A DNA stretch of 64,000 nucleotides from contig NZ_CP017476.1 in NCBI RefSeq assembly GCF_001761385.1, positions 1,725,501-1,789,500 on the forward strand. The letters run 5' to 3'. Every line of letters starts with the position of its first letter. The stretch's first letter is position 1. The notes below the pieces were generated by a model. It made no database searches. It had not been told where the DNA came from and worked only from the letters and a program-made list of their open reading frames with translations. The position numbers were made by a program, and so were the translations under genes. The stretch comes from Hydrogenophaga crassostreae (GTDB lineage Bacteria; Pseudomonadota; Gammaproteobacteria; Burkholderiales; Burkholderiaceae_C). Positions 1-7,871 of the stretch are shown one piece after another.

Positions 1-8
1 CGCTGCAT
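1..8 (-). CDS. Start of a gene running off the left edge (possible RloB-like partner)
   Basis: An ATG (complement of 6-8) begins one base after the TGA of the ATPase at 10-12, so a second minus-strand gene probably starts here and continues outside the window. Only two codons and part of a third are visible, so its identity cannot be read. ATPases of this AAA_15 type are often followed by an RloB-like gene; that is family knowledge and only a guess for this locus. Confidence 0.25.
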
Positions 9-9
9 T

Positions 10-1377
10 TCAATCTTCCGCAGTTGATGCGTGAAGCGTTCGAACAAAGTCCTTCAGGCTACAACCCATAAAAGGTGTGGCTCCAAATCGACCCTCTAGG
101 TAACCCTGTTCAAAATTATCCGTCGCTCGAACCTTTATGTCACTCAAGGCATACACGTGAGTTGCCCCGCCCAAATCCTTTTCGGTAAACCAAAGTTGAT
201 CTCTTCGCAACAGTCCGCCACTTAAAAGATTAGTATCATGCGTTGAAAATATTAGCTGCGATTTTCCAATATTGGTGTCCGGGCTGGAGAATAGTTTGAT
301 CAGCTCTCTTGATACCAGCGGGTGCAACGCCGTATTTAATTCATCAACAATAAGTAGACCTCCCTCATTAAGCCGTGCGAACGCTGGGCCCAACAGCTGG
401 AGCAATGCCAATGTTCCGGTGCTTTCACGCTTTAGTTTGATTGGATATTTACCTCTATCTTTGCCAATATGTAAGAGTTCTACCTTTGGGCGATCTACAT
501 TTTTCGGAAATTCAAAATTCTCCTCGTTTTGTGGAAGATGCTTTTTTAGGACCTGCTCGAAGTCCTGAAGAAGCTCCGCAGTCCTCTTGTCCGGAGGAGA
601 TTTCGAGAAATCAATTCCATTGACTCCAATATCTGCAGCTTTCAAAAACTCTATCGCCATTTTTTGCCTACCTTCATCTGCTCCGAAATAGGCGGTGATT
701 TGCTCTGCAATACTTGCCTCATTAATTTTGGAGTCAAGTCGATGCACAACTTTTGAAAAGAAGAATTCGAATATTGGGGTAATTTGTGGATGAGAATTTT
801 GAGCCGCAGCAGACAGAAAAAGGCTGTTTGGGCGGACAAGCTTTGCAATTTGTTTATTCTCTCCCTTCAACGCCTTGCCAAACTTAAATTCAATATTTAG
901 GTCGCTATTGGTTTCTCGCGCGAATAATACAGATCGAACTTGTCGTGGGGCAGATAGATCAAAAGAATACAGCCACTCTTGAACAATCTTTTTCCCATCA
1001 AGCGAATATCCGTAGTGATACCTATAACCGTCTAAAACGATATCGGCATCGTATCGCGAAGGTTTCTCCTTTGATGATTCATTGAGAAGAAACGGATAGT
1101 AGGGTGTTCCGGAGCTACTTGCGCGCCCAGTATGAGATGAAACGATCCCATCCCCAAAGAATTCCATTGCAGAAAGCAATGTCGATTTGCCAGAGGCATT
1201 TGCGCCATAGATTCCTAAAACGGGTACAACCTTTAACGCCTTTTCAATTCCTGCTGCTGTTTCGGATGCCACAGGAATGAGGCCTGACTCATCGTCCTTG
1301 AGCGAAGTTGCAGTGAGCTGTAGCTCTTGGTAGGACTCGATCGAGCCATGATTTTCGACGCCAAACCGGAGTAGCAT
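10..1377 (-). CDS. OLD/AAA_15-family ATPase (possible defence or abortive-infection type)
   Basis: Predicted ATP-binding protein of 455 aa related to the AAA_15/AAA_21 (SMC/ABC-like) ATPases. Walker A is GANASGKST at residues 58-66. The Walker B region is LLIVDELNTALHP with DE at 345-346, and STHD at 378-381 serves as the H-loop. A family-typical RFGATPF block lies near the C terminus. Proteins of this build occur in phage-defence and toxin-like operons, but no effector domain is visible here. A purine-rich AGGA lies about 8 bases before the ATG at 1377. Base composition is clearly AT-richer than the rest of the window, which suggests horizontal transfer. A further gene appears to start one base after the stop. 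The ATPase call is firm; the defence role is inference. Confidence 0.8.
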   Translation of the reverse strand: MLLRFGVENHGSIESYQELQLTATSLKDDESGLIPVASETAAGIEKALKVVPVLGIYGANASGKSTLLSAMEFFGDGIVSSHTGRASSSGTPYYPFLLNESSKEKPSRYDADIVLDGYRYHYGYSLDGKKIVQEWLYSFDLSAPRQVRSVLFARETNSDLNIEFKFGKALKGENKQIAKLVRPNSLFLSAAAQNSHPQITPIFEFFFSKVVHRLDSKINEASIAEQITAYFGADEGRQKMAIEFLKAADIGVNGIDFSKSPPDKRTAELLQDFEQVLKKHLPQNEENFEFPKNVDRPKVELLHIGKDRGKYPIKLKRESTGTLALLQLLGPAFARLNEGGLLIVDELNTALHPLVSRELIKLFSSPDTNIGKSQLIFSTHDTNLLSGGLLRRDQLWFTEKDLGGATHVYALSDIKVRATDNFEQGYLEGRFGATPFMGCSLKDFVRTLHASTAED

Positions 1378-1599
1378 TTATCATTCCTAGGTGCATTTTT
1401 GCAATATTTTTACACAAAACTGAGTTCAAAGGATGCTTGGAAGCTTTTTCGCAACAATTTCTCTCTCCGGCCGCAAGGATAAATCAGGCCATTCTTTGAA
1501 GGACATCGGGGTCAGGCCCTGCCTTTTTTTCTCCGGATGCACTTCTAAGGCCTTGATTTGACCGCCAGAGGTCATCCGAACTCCAGGGGCCAGCTTTCT

Positions 1600-4500
1600 T
1601 CAACCTGCAGCCCCCTCAGCCCCACCCCCCACCGCCCGCAACACCACCAGCAACTCCTTCGCCTGCACCCGATCCCCAGACACCACATAAACAGCATCCA
1701 CCTCGGCATCGCGATCCGCAGCCACGTGGGTTTCCATCTTCATGGCTTCCAGCGAAAGCAGCGTGCTGCCGGCGTTGACGCGCTGGCCCGCGGTCACGGC
1801 CACGTTGACGATGGCGCCGGGCATGGGCGCGGCCACATGCCAGGGGTTGCCGGGCTCGGCCAGCGGGCGGGCACCCTCCGCCGCCGCGGCGTTGGCGGCG
1901 GCCACGCGCACGGTGCGCGACTGGCCGTTGAGCTCAAACTGCACCTTGTGGGCGGTTTCGCCGTCGTCTGCGATGCTTTGCAGGGCCACCAGCAGGGTCT
2001 TGCCTGGGTCGATCTCCAGCGCCAACTCTTGCTGCAGCTGCGGGCCGTAGAAAAACACGGGCGTGGGCAGCACCGAGGTGTCGCCGTTTTCCAGCACATG
2101 GGCGCAGTAGTCGCGCATGACCTTGGGGTACATCAGGTACGAGGCGAGCTGTTGCTCGTTGAGCGGCAGGCCGCATTCGGCTTCAGCCTCAAGGCGCGCA
2201 GCGGCCAGGTCGACATCGGGCATGTTGTCGCCGGGGCGGTAAGGGGCTGGTGGTGAATCGCCTTCGGCGAGTTTCAGCACCTTGCGGCTCACGGCTTCCG
2301 GGAAACCATCGGGCGGGAAGCCCAGCTCGCCTTTGAACAGCGACACCACCGAGGCGGGGAAGGCCACCTCGCGCGCGGGGTCGAGCACGTCGGAGGTGGT
2401 CATGTCGCTGGAAACGAGCATGAGCGCCATGTCGCCCACCACCTTGGAAGACGGCGTGACCTTCACGATGTCGCCGAACAACTGGTTGACGTCGGCATAG
2501 GCCTGGGACACTTCGGTCCAGCGGTGGGCCAGGCCCAGCGAGCGGGCTTGCTCGCGCAGGTTGGTGTATTGGCCGCCAGGCATTTCGTGGCGGTAGACAT
2601 CGGCGGTGCCGCTGCGGATGTCGGCCTCAAAGGGTGAGTAGAAGCGGCGCACGCCTTCCCAATACATGGCGGTGGCGTGCAAGGCGTCTTGCGACAGGCC
2701 GGGGTCGCGCTCGGTGCCCGACAGCGCGGCGGCAATGGCCGAGAGGTTGGGCTGCGAGGTGAGGCCGCTCATGGAATCGATAGCACCGTCCACCGCGTCG
2801 CAACCGGCTTCAATGGCCGCCAGCACCGAGGCGGCGGATGCACCGCTGGTGTCATGCGTGTGGAAGTGCACCGGCAGGCCGGTTTCTTCTTTGATGGCTT
2901 TCACCAGCGCTGCAGCAGCGCGGGGGCGGCAGATGCCGGCCATGTCTTTGATGCCGATGATGTGCACCCCGGCTTCTTTCAGCTCTTTGGCGATGCCCAC
3001 GTAATAGGCCAGGTTGTACTTGGGGCGCGCCGTGTCAAACAGGTCGCCGGTGTAGCAGATGGCGCCTTCGCAGAGCTTGCCGGTGGCCAGCACGGCGTCG
3101 ATCGCCACGCGCATGTTTTGCACCCAGTTGAGCGAATCGAACACGCGGAACAGATCGATGCCGCCGTCTGCGGCCTGCTGCACAAAATGGCGCACCACGT
3201 TGTCGGCGTAGTTGGTGTAGCCCACGGCGTTGGAGCCGCGCAGCAGCATTTGCAGCAGGATGTTGGGCGCGCGCTCGCGGATGGCGGCCAGCCGCGCCCA
3301 GGGGTCTTCTTTCAAAAAGCGCAAGGCCACATCAAAGGTGGCGCCGCCCCAGCATTCCAGCGAAAACAGCTGCGGCAGCTCGCGCGCCACATAAGGAACG
3401 ATGGGCAGCATGTCGGCGGTGCGCATGCGCGTGGCCAGCAAAGATTGGTGGGCGTCGCGCAGGGTGGTGTCGGTCACCAGCACCTGCTTTTGATCGAGCA
3501 TCCATTGCGCGAAGCCTTTGGCGCCCAGCTTTTCCAGGCGCTGCTTTGTGCCATCGGGCACGGGGCTGCTGCGGTCGACCTTGGGCAACACGGGCTTGGG
3601 CAGCGGCAAGGCGGGCAAGGTGCGTCCGGCCACTTCGGGGTTGCCGTGCACGGCGGTTTCGGCCAGGAAGCGCAGCAGCTTGGTGGCGCGGTCGCGGCGC
3701 ACCGTGAATTCGAGCAGCTCGGGCGTTTCTTCGATGAAGCGCGTGGTGACTTCGCCGGCGGCGAAATCGGGGTGATTGATGACGTTTTCCAGGAACTGCA
3801 GGTTGGTGGCCACGCCGCGGATGCGGAACTCGCGCAGGGCGCGGTCCATGCGCTGGCTGGTCTCGATGGCCGTGGGCGCCCAGGCGGTCACCTTCACCAG
3901 CAGCGAGTCGTAATACGGGGTGATCACGGCGCCGGTGTAGGCCGTGCCACCATCGAGCCGAATGCCGAAGCCGGCCGCGCTGCGGTAGGCGGTGAGGCGG
4001 CCGTAATCGGGCAAGAAGCCGTTTTCCGGGTCTTCGGTGGTCACGCGGCATTGCAGCGCGTGGCCGCGCAGCGGAATGTCGGCCTGCAGCGGCACGCCCG
4101 TGGGGTGGCGGCCGTCTTTGGTTTCCTGGTTGACGCCAATGAAGCCGCCTTCGCTGATGCGGATCTGGGCGCGCACGATGTCGACCCCGGTGACCAGTTC
4201 GGTCACGGTGTGCTCCACCTGGATGCGGGGGTTCACCTCGATGAAATAACACTGGTTGTCGTCGGCATCCATCAGGAACTCAACCGTGCCAGCGTGGGTG
4301 TAGTTCACCGAGCGCATCAGCGCCAGCGCGCTTTCGCACAGCGCGGCGCGTGCCGCGGCATCGAGGTAAGGCGCGGGGGCGCGCTCCACCACTTTCTGGT
4401 TGCGCCGCTGCACCGTGCAATCGCGCTCGTGCAGGTGCACGATGTTGCCGTGCAGGTCGCCCAAAATTTGCACTTCCACATGGCGCGCGCGGCGGATGAG

Positions 4501-5118
4501 CTTTTCGAAATACACCTCGTCGTTGCCAAAGGCGGCCAGCGCTTCGCGGCGCGAGGCTTCCAGCGAACCTTCCAGCTCAGCCGCCGATTCGATCACGCGC
4601 ATGCCGCGCCCACCACCGCCCCAGCTGGCCTTCAGCATCACCGGGAAGCCAATGCCTTCGGCCAGGCGCTGGCACTCGGCCAGATCGAGCGGCAACGGCG
4701 GCGTGGCCGGCATCACCGGCACGCCCGCGGCCACCGCCGCGTGGCGCGCCGCCACCTTGTTGCCCAGGGTGCGCATCACGTCGCCGCTGGGGCCGATCCA
4801 GCGGAAGCCGGCGGCCACCACGGCGTCGGCGAAGTCGGGGTTTTCTGAGAGGAAGCCGTAGCCGGGGTGGATGGCGTCAACGCCGGCTTCGCGCGCGATG
4901 CGCAGAATGTCTTCGCCATCGAGGTAAGCCGCCAGCGGCTTCTTGCCTTCGCCCACGAGGTAGCTCTCGTCGGCCTTGAAGCGGTGCAGCGATTGCCGGT
5001 CTTGCTGCGAGTAAATGGCCACGGTGCGGATGCGCATCTCGTTGGCGGCGCGCATCACGCGGATGGCGATTTCAGAACGGTTGGCGATCAGGATCGAGCG
5101 GATCGGGTTCGGCTGCAT
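1600..5118 (-). CDS. pyc: Pyruvate carboxylase, single-chain
   Basis: Biotin-dependent carboxylation of pyruvate to oxaloacetate, an anaplerotic cytosolic enzyme; 1172 aa, typical for the one-chain alpha4 type. The N-terminal biotin carboxylase domain has the glycine-rich GGGGRGMRV loop and FIEVNPRIQVEHTVTE. The central carboxyltransferase domain begins near VTDTTLRDAHQS and contains FHTHDTSGA. The C-terminal biotinyl domain carries EAMKMETH with the biotinylated lysine. I chose the ATG at 5118 because AAGAGGA stands about 5 bases upstream; an in-frame TTG eight codons earlier is possible. The gene is isolated between an AT-rich intergenic region and the CDGSH gene. Confidence 0.95.
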   Translation of the reverse strand: MQPNPIRSILIANRSEIAIRVMRAANEMRIRTVAIYSQQDRQSLHRFKADESYLVGEGKKPLAAYLDGEDILRIAREAGVDAIHPGYGFLSENPDFADAVVAAGFRWIGPSGDVMRTLGNKVAARHAAVAAGVPVMPATPPLPLDLAECQRLAEGIGFPVMLKASWGGGGRGMRVIESAAELEGSLEASRREALAAFGNDEVYFEKLIRRARHVEVQILGDLHGNIVHLHERDCTVQRRNQKVVERAPAPYLDAAARAALCESALALMRSVNYTHAGTVEFLMDADDNQCYFIEVNPRIQVEHTVTELVTGVDIVRAQIRISEGGFIGVNQETKDGRHPTGVPLQADIPLRGHALQCRVTTEDPENGFLPDYGRLTAYRSAAGFGIRLDGGTAYTGAVITPYYDSLLVKVTAWAPTAIETSQRMDRALREFRIRGVATNLQFLENVINHPDFAAGEVTTRFIEETPELLEFTVRRDRATKLLRFLAETAVHGNPEVAGRTLPALPLPKPVLPKVDRSSPVPDGTKQRLEKLGAKGFAQWMLDQKQVLVTDTTLRDAHQSLLATRMRTADMLPIVPYVARELPQLFSLECWGGATFDVALRFLKEDPWARLAAIRERAPNILLQMLLRGSNAVGYTNYADNVVRHFVQQAADGGIDLFRVFDSLNWVQNMRVAIDAVLATGKLCEGAICYTGDLFDTARPKYNLAYYVGIAKELKEAGVHIIGIKDMAGICRPRAAAALVKAIKEETGLPVHFHTHDTSGASAASVLAAIEAGCDAVDGAIDSMSGLTSQPNLSAIAAALSGTERDPGLSQDALHATAMYWEGVRRFYSPFEADIRSGTADVYRHEMPGGQYTNLREQARSLGLAHRWTEVSQAYADVNQLFGDIVKVTPSSKVVGDMALMLVSSDMTTSDVLDPAREVAFPASVVSLFKGELGFPPDGFPEAVSRKVLKLAEGDSPPAPYRPGDNMPDVDLAAARLEAEAECGLPLNEQQLASYLMYPKVMRDYCAHVLENGDTSVLPTPVFFYGPQLQQELALEIDPGKTLLVALQSIADDGETAHKVQFELNGQSRTVRVAAANAAAAEGARPLAEPGNPWHVAAPMPGAIVNVAVTAGQRVNAGSTLLSLEAMKMETHVAADRDAEVDAVYVVSGDRVQAKELLVVLRAVGGGAEGAAG

Positions 5119-5332
5119 GGGGGTCCTCTTGGTTGGCGTCAACCCACATCATGCAGGATTCGCACCAGGAAAACGCCGCGCCGCCTCAAGGCGACGCTGA
5201 AAAAAATCGGGGCCATCACTGAAAAAATCCCGTGAGGCTTGCCGTAGGGGCGCAGCCACCGCTGCCTTCCCGTCTGACCGGGTGGTTTTGTCGAATACCG
5301 CGGTCAGCGCGGGTTTGATCCCACCGTAGCGG

Positions 5333-5578
5333 TCAGGGTGCTTTCTTGTGCGTACCGTCGCAAAGCGGCGCCGTGCCGGTTCCTTTGCATCCGCAAAAAT
5401 AGGCGGTCCTGGTTTCCGTGGCGCTGTATTTGACTGGCGTGAATTCACCTGCGGCCTTGTGCGAGCCATCGCAGAACGGCTGGCTCTTGCTTTGACCACA
5501 GGCGCACCACCAGTAGTCTTTGCCGGCTTCAACGTTGACGGGGAAGGGTGTATCGCTCGCGCGAACGGGATTGGCCAT
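5333..5578 (-). CDS. Dual CDGSH iron-sulfur domain protein
   Basis: Small 81-aa protein with two CDGSH-type [2Fe-2S] binding motifs: a first CxC...CDGSH (CACGQSKSQPFCDGSH) and a second with a Ser-to-Thr change (CGCKGTGTAPLCDGTH). Each supplies the three-Cys one-His ligand set of the family. There is no membrane anchor, as is usual for bacterial members. AAGAGGA precedes the ATG by about 7 bases. Physiological role in bacteria is not settled; redox or cluster-transfer roles are proposed for the family. It shares the minus strand with pyc, about 200 bases apart, with no obvious functional link. Confidence 0.9.
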   Translation of the reverse strand: MANPVRASDTPFPVNVEAGKDYWWCACGQSKSQPFCDGSHKAAGEFTPVKYSATETRTAYFCGCKGTGTAPLCDGTHKKAP

Positions 5579-6206
5579 GGTGTGTTCCTCTTGCGTTGGC
5601 TAAAAATGCATGCGGCCCCCTTGCGGGAACACCGGGTGGCTTTTGCCGGTTGCCTCAATGGCCAGCCGTGGCGGCAAACCGCCTGAACCGCTTCTGGTGA
5701 ATCACCTGAGCTGGATCCACCTGCCTCATTGAAAAACCGGGAGAGGCTCAACGTTTGCCGGCCTCACTTCTCGATGAAAACAACCAGGGTTGCCGGCTTG
5801 ACACCACCGTGTTTCATCGCCGCGGCGCTGGCATCGCTCTGTATGACCGCCTGGAATCATCCGCTTGAACAAAGGCGCGGAGGTCTATTGCCGCGCCGCC
5901 GAACACCTGTTCCTGCTTCTTCGATGAAAGCCCGTGTGTGACGCCGCTCACCGCGTGAGTTGCAATGGGTCCGGGTCTGTGTATGGCGGTCTCTCCGGGA
6001 CTGGGCAGCAAGCGCTGCCTTCGCCTGCACTGTACGCCTTCGCCGCCAAGCGTCAACAACCCATTTTTCGGCTCAAGTCAGCCTTTGGCGGGGGGCTTGG
6101 CGTGGCGGCGTGAACGGGTCTTTCCAGCACCACGACCGAGCCTGACAGATCGCCGACCTTGGCGCCGCCTTTGCCTTGCCGCCTGAGCAGGCTTGGGGCG
6201 AAGGGC
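5579..6206. other. 628-bp stretch without a recognisable gene
   Basis: GC-rich. Several short open frames exist on both strands, but none has a good ribosome binding site, codon pattern or recognisable sequence. It should include the promoter of the CDGSH gene and the transcription end of the 342-aa gene. I see no convincing terminator or repeat. Confidence 0.4.
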
Positions 6207-7217
6207 TCAGCCCTTCCACTCGAGCTGGAACGAGAGGTCGTGACCGGCCAGTTCGGAGTATTTCCGGATGGCTTTGCGGGCCAGCGTGAGCTTGACCGCA
6301 GGGGGAATCCCGTCGCTGAAGCGGCCGAAGAGGCTGCGGTTTTCGCCGACCGGGGCGGCCTTTGTTTCGGGGAATTCGACCTCGACCCGGGCCTGCCGCT
6401 GGCCGGCGCGGTCCAGCAGGCTCGAGAGCCTTTCAAACATCTGGAGCAACGGATCGGCCCGGTGCGTCGACCAGTTGGCGGAAGGCATGAAGTCGACGAA
6501 GTGCATCAGGTGGTAGTTCAGGTTGATCCAGAGGTTGTCTGCATCGATTGTGAGCGGTTCGTTGTCGATCACCCGGTGCAAGCGCAGCGACTTGAGTTCG
6601 CCCAGGCGGTGCATGTTCTGTTCGAGTTCTTCGAGCAGGTCGTCGTTGTAGAGCAGGCGCAGGATCGACGGAAAGGCCTCAACGTGCAGCGCTTCAAAAT
6701 CGGTGAGCAGCGCCTTGAGCTGGGGCAGCTTGCGCGCTTCCATGGCGAAGGTGTTGGTTGCGGTGCCCAGTATCGAGTGGAGCAGGGCGACGTTCGGCGA
6801 ATGCCCGGGGTAATACCGGGCGGCATAGTGGTGGCAGAACACGAGGTGTTCGAGGAAGGTGCCATCGGCGTGCTCCATGCTGAAGTCGCACTCGTTGACC
6901 ATGAAGTCGATCAGCCGTTGGTCGATCGCTGGCGCTGGCTGGGCCGATGTGGCCTTGGCGTAAGCGGCCTCGATATCGGCTGCGGCCACGCGGTCCCACA
7001 CCGATTCTTTTGCCAGCTTCTCATCCATGACCTTGCGGGCAATGCCCTCAAGGCCGCCGAAGATCGTGCGGCCCATGTCGAAGTTGGCCATGCGCTCCAC
7101 CTGTAGCCGGCCTGCGTGATCAAACGCGCCGCCGCGCGCGATGGCGGCCTTGCGTTGCAGGTTCAGCGGTGCGTTCAGCTCGGCGCGTGCGGTGGGGGTG
7201 TCGGTGCTGGTGCTCAT
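6207..7217 (-). CDS. Unrecognised 336-aa protein, possibly DUF6817/HD-like
   Basis: Soluble protein of about 336 aa without signal peptide or membrane segment. A histidine-rich core (FLEHLVFCHHYAARYYPGH followed by ALLHSILGTATNTFAM) resembles the FLEHL...LHSIYGT pattern of DUF6817, a degenerate HD-type fold; that resemblance is from memory and weak. The middle region EAFPSILRLLYNDDLLEEL is rich in acidic residues. I placed the start at the ATG at 7217 (MSTSTDTPTA); a GTG nine codons upstream is an alternative, and neither has a good Shine-Dalgarno. It lies divergent from the DUF2789 gene. Confidence 0.7.
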   Translation of the reverse strand: MSTSTDTPTARAELNAPLNLQRKAAIARGGAFDHAGRLQVERMANFDMGRTIFGGLEGIARKVMDEKLAKESVWDRVAAADIEAAYAKATSAQPAPAIDQRLIDFMVNECDFSMEHADGTFLEHLVFCHHYAARYYPGHSPNVALLHSILGTATNTFAMEARKLPQLKALLTDFEALHVEAFPSILRLLYNDDLLEELEQNMHRLGELKSLRLHRVIDNEPLTIDADNLWINLNYHLMHFVDFMPSANWSTHRADPLLQMFERLSSLLDRAGQRQARVEVEFPETKAAPVGENRSLFGRFSDGIPPAVKLTLARKAIRKYSELAGHDLSFQLEWKG

Positions 7218-7270
7218 ATGGACCAGATGGTGTCGTGTGAACACCTTTTCGTCAACGCGGTTCGAACTGG

Positions 7271-7330
7271 GGTTTCCCTGTTGGCCCCGGCGATCAGGCG
7301 TCGCATCATGGATGGGTCAACCACCAGGAG
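7271..7330 (+). repeat. Copy A of a 60-bp imperfect direct repeat
   Basis: Aligns without gaps to 7805-7864, with 47 of 60 positions identical by my count. It begins GGTTTCCCTGTTGGCC and ends with the purine run CAGGAG. It lies about 150 bp before the DUF2789 gene on the same strand. Copy B ends in the ribosome binding site of the acyl-CoA synthetase gene. Confidence 0.65.
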
Positions 7331-7478
7331 CAGCCGCTGCCACCGTGGTCGCGCAGCGTAGGAGCCGGACTACCCCAGACTGGCGCTGCGCTTCCTAGAA
7401 TGAACCAACCGGCTCGTTTTTCGGGCCAGAGCACCCCTGTGGTGTCCACGTTCCAACCGACAGAAGAAAGGCCAAACC

Positions 7479-7730
7479 ATGCAAGAAGCCCACCACCATT
7501 TCAGCGATCTCTTCGCCCAGCTGGGTCTGCCGGACGACCCCAAGAGCATCGCGCAATTTCTCGCCCGCCACCGACCCCTCGCGGGCGATGTGCGGCTGCC
7601 CGATGCACCCTTCTGGTCAACCGCTCAGGCCACCTTCCTGAAGGAAGCCCTGCTACAGGATTCGGACTGGGCCGAGCCGGTTGACCAGTTGAGCGAAGCC
7701 CTGCGCGACGACGAAACCCCATCGGCCTGA
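7479..7730 (+). CDS. DUF2789 family protein
   Basis: 83-aa acidic small protein matching the DUF2789 pattern: FAQLGLPDDP near residue 12, FLARHRPL at 27-34, APFWSTAQATFLKEAL at 43-58, and a final DSDWAEPVDQLSEALR. The full domain is present. AGAAAGG lies about 8 bases upstream of the ATG. The family is common in proteobacteria but has no assigned function. It may share transcription with the acyl-CoA synthetase 140 bp downstream. Confidence 0.88.
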   Translation: MQEAHHHFSDLFAQLGLPDDPKSIAQFLARHRPLAGDVRLPDAPFWSTAQATFLKEALLQDSDWAEPVDQLSEALRDDETPSA

Positions 7731-7804
7731 AGCGAGGGCCCCAGCTGGGTCACGGGTGCGACAACTGTGCGGTTGATCGGGCCCCATCGCTTCTGCTGAC
7801 CAAG

Positions 7805-7864
7805 GGTTTCCCTGTTGGCCGGGGCGATCATGGACCGCATCATGGGCGGCTCATTCTTCAGGAG
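7805..7864 (+). repeat. Copy B of a 60-bp imperfect direct repeat
   Basis: Ungapped partner of 7271-7330. Its last bases AGGAG form the Shine-Dalgarno of the acyl-CoA synthetase gene at 7872. In the frame of the downstream gene it would encode VSLLAGAIMDRIMGGSFFRS, and copy A in its own frame VSLLAPAIRRRIMDGSTTRS. Several third-position changes are present, so a formerly coding duplication is possible. Confidence 0.65.
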
Positions 7865-7871
7865 CTTTCCC

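Noticed and set aside
1509..1521. Short GGGGTCAGGCCC-like motif also present in inverted form near 12257
   Set aside because: Too short and too GC-rich to support as a repeat element in this composition.
2677..4848. 723-codon open frame opposite pyruvate carboxylase
   Set aside because: Rich in His, Gln, Gly and Ala, no domain, fully antisense to pyc.
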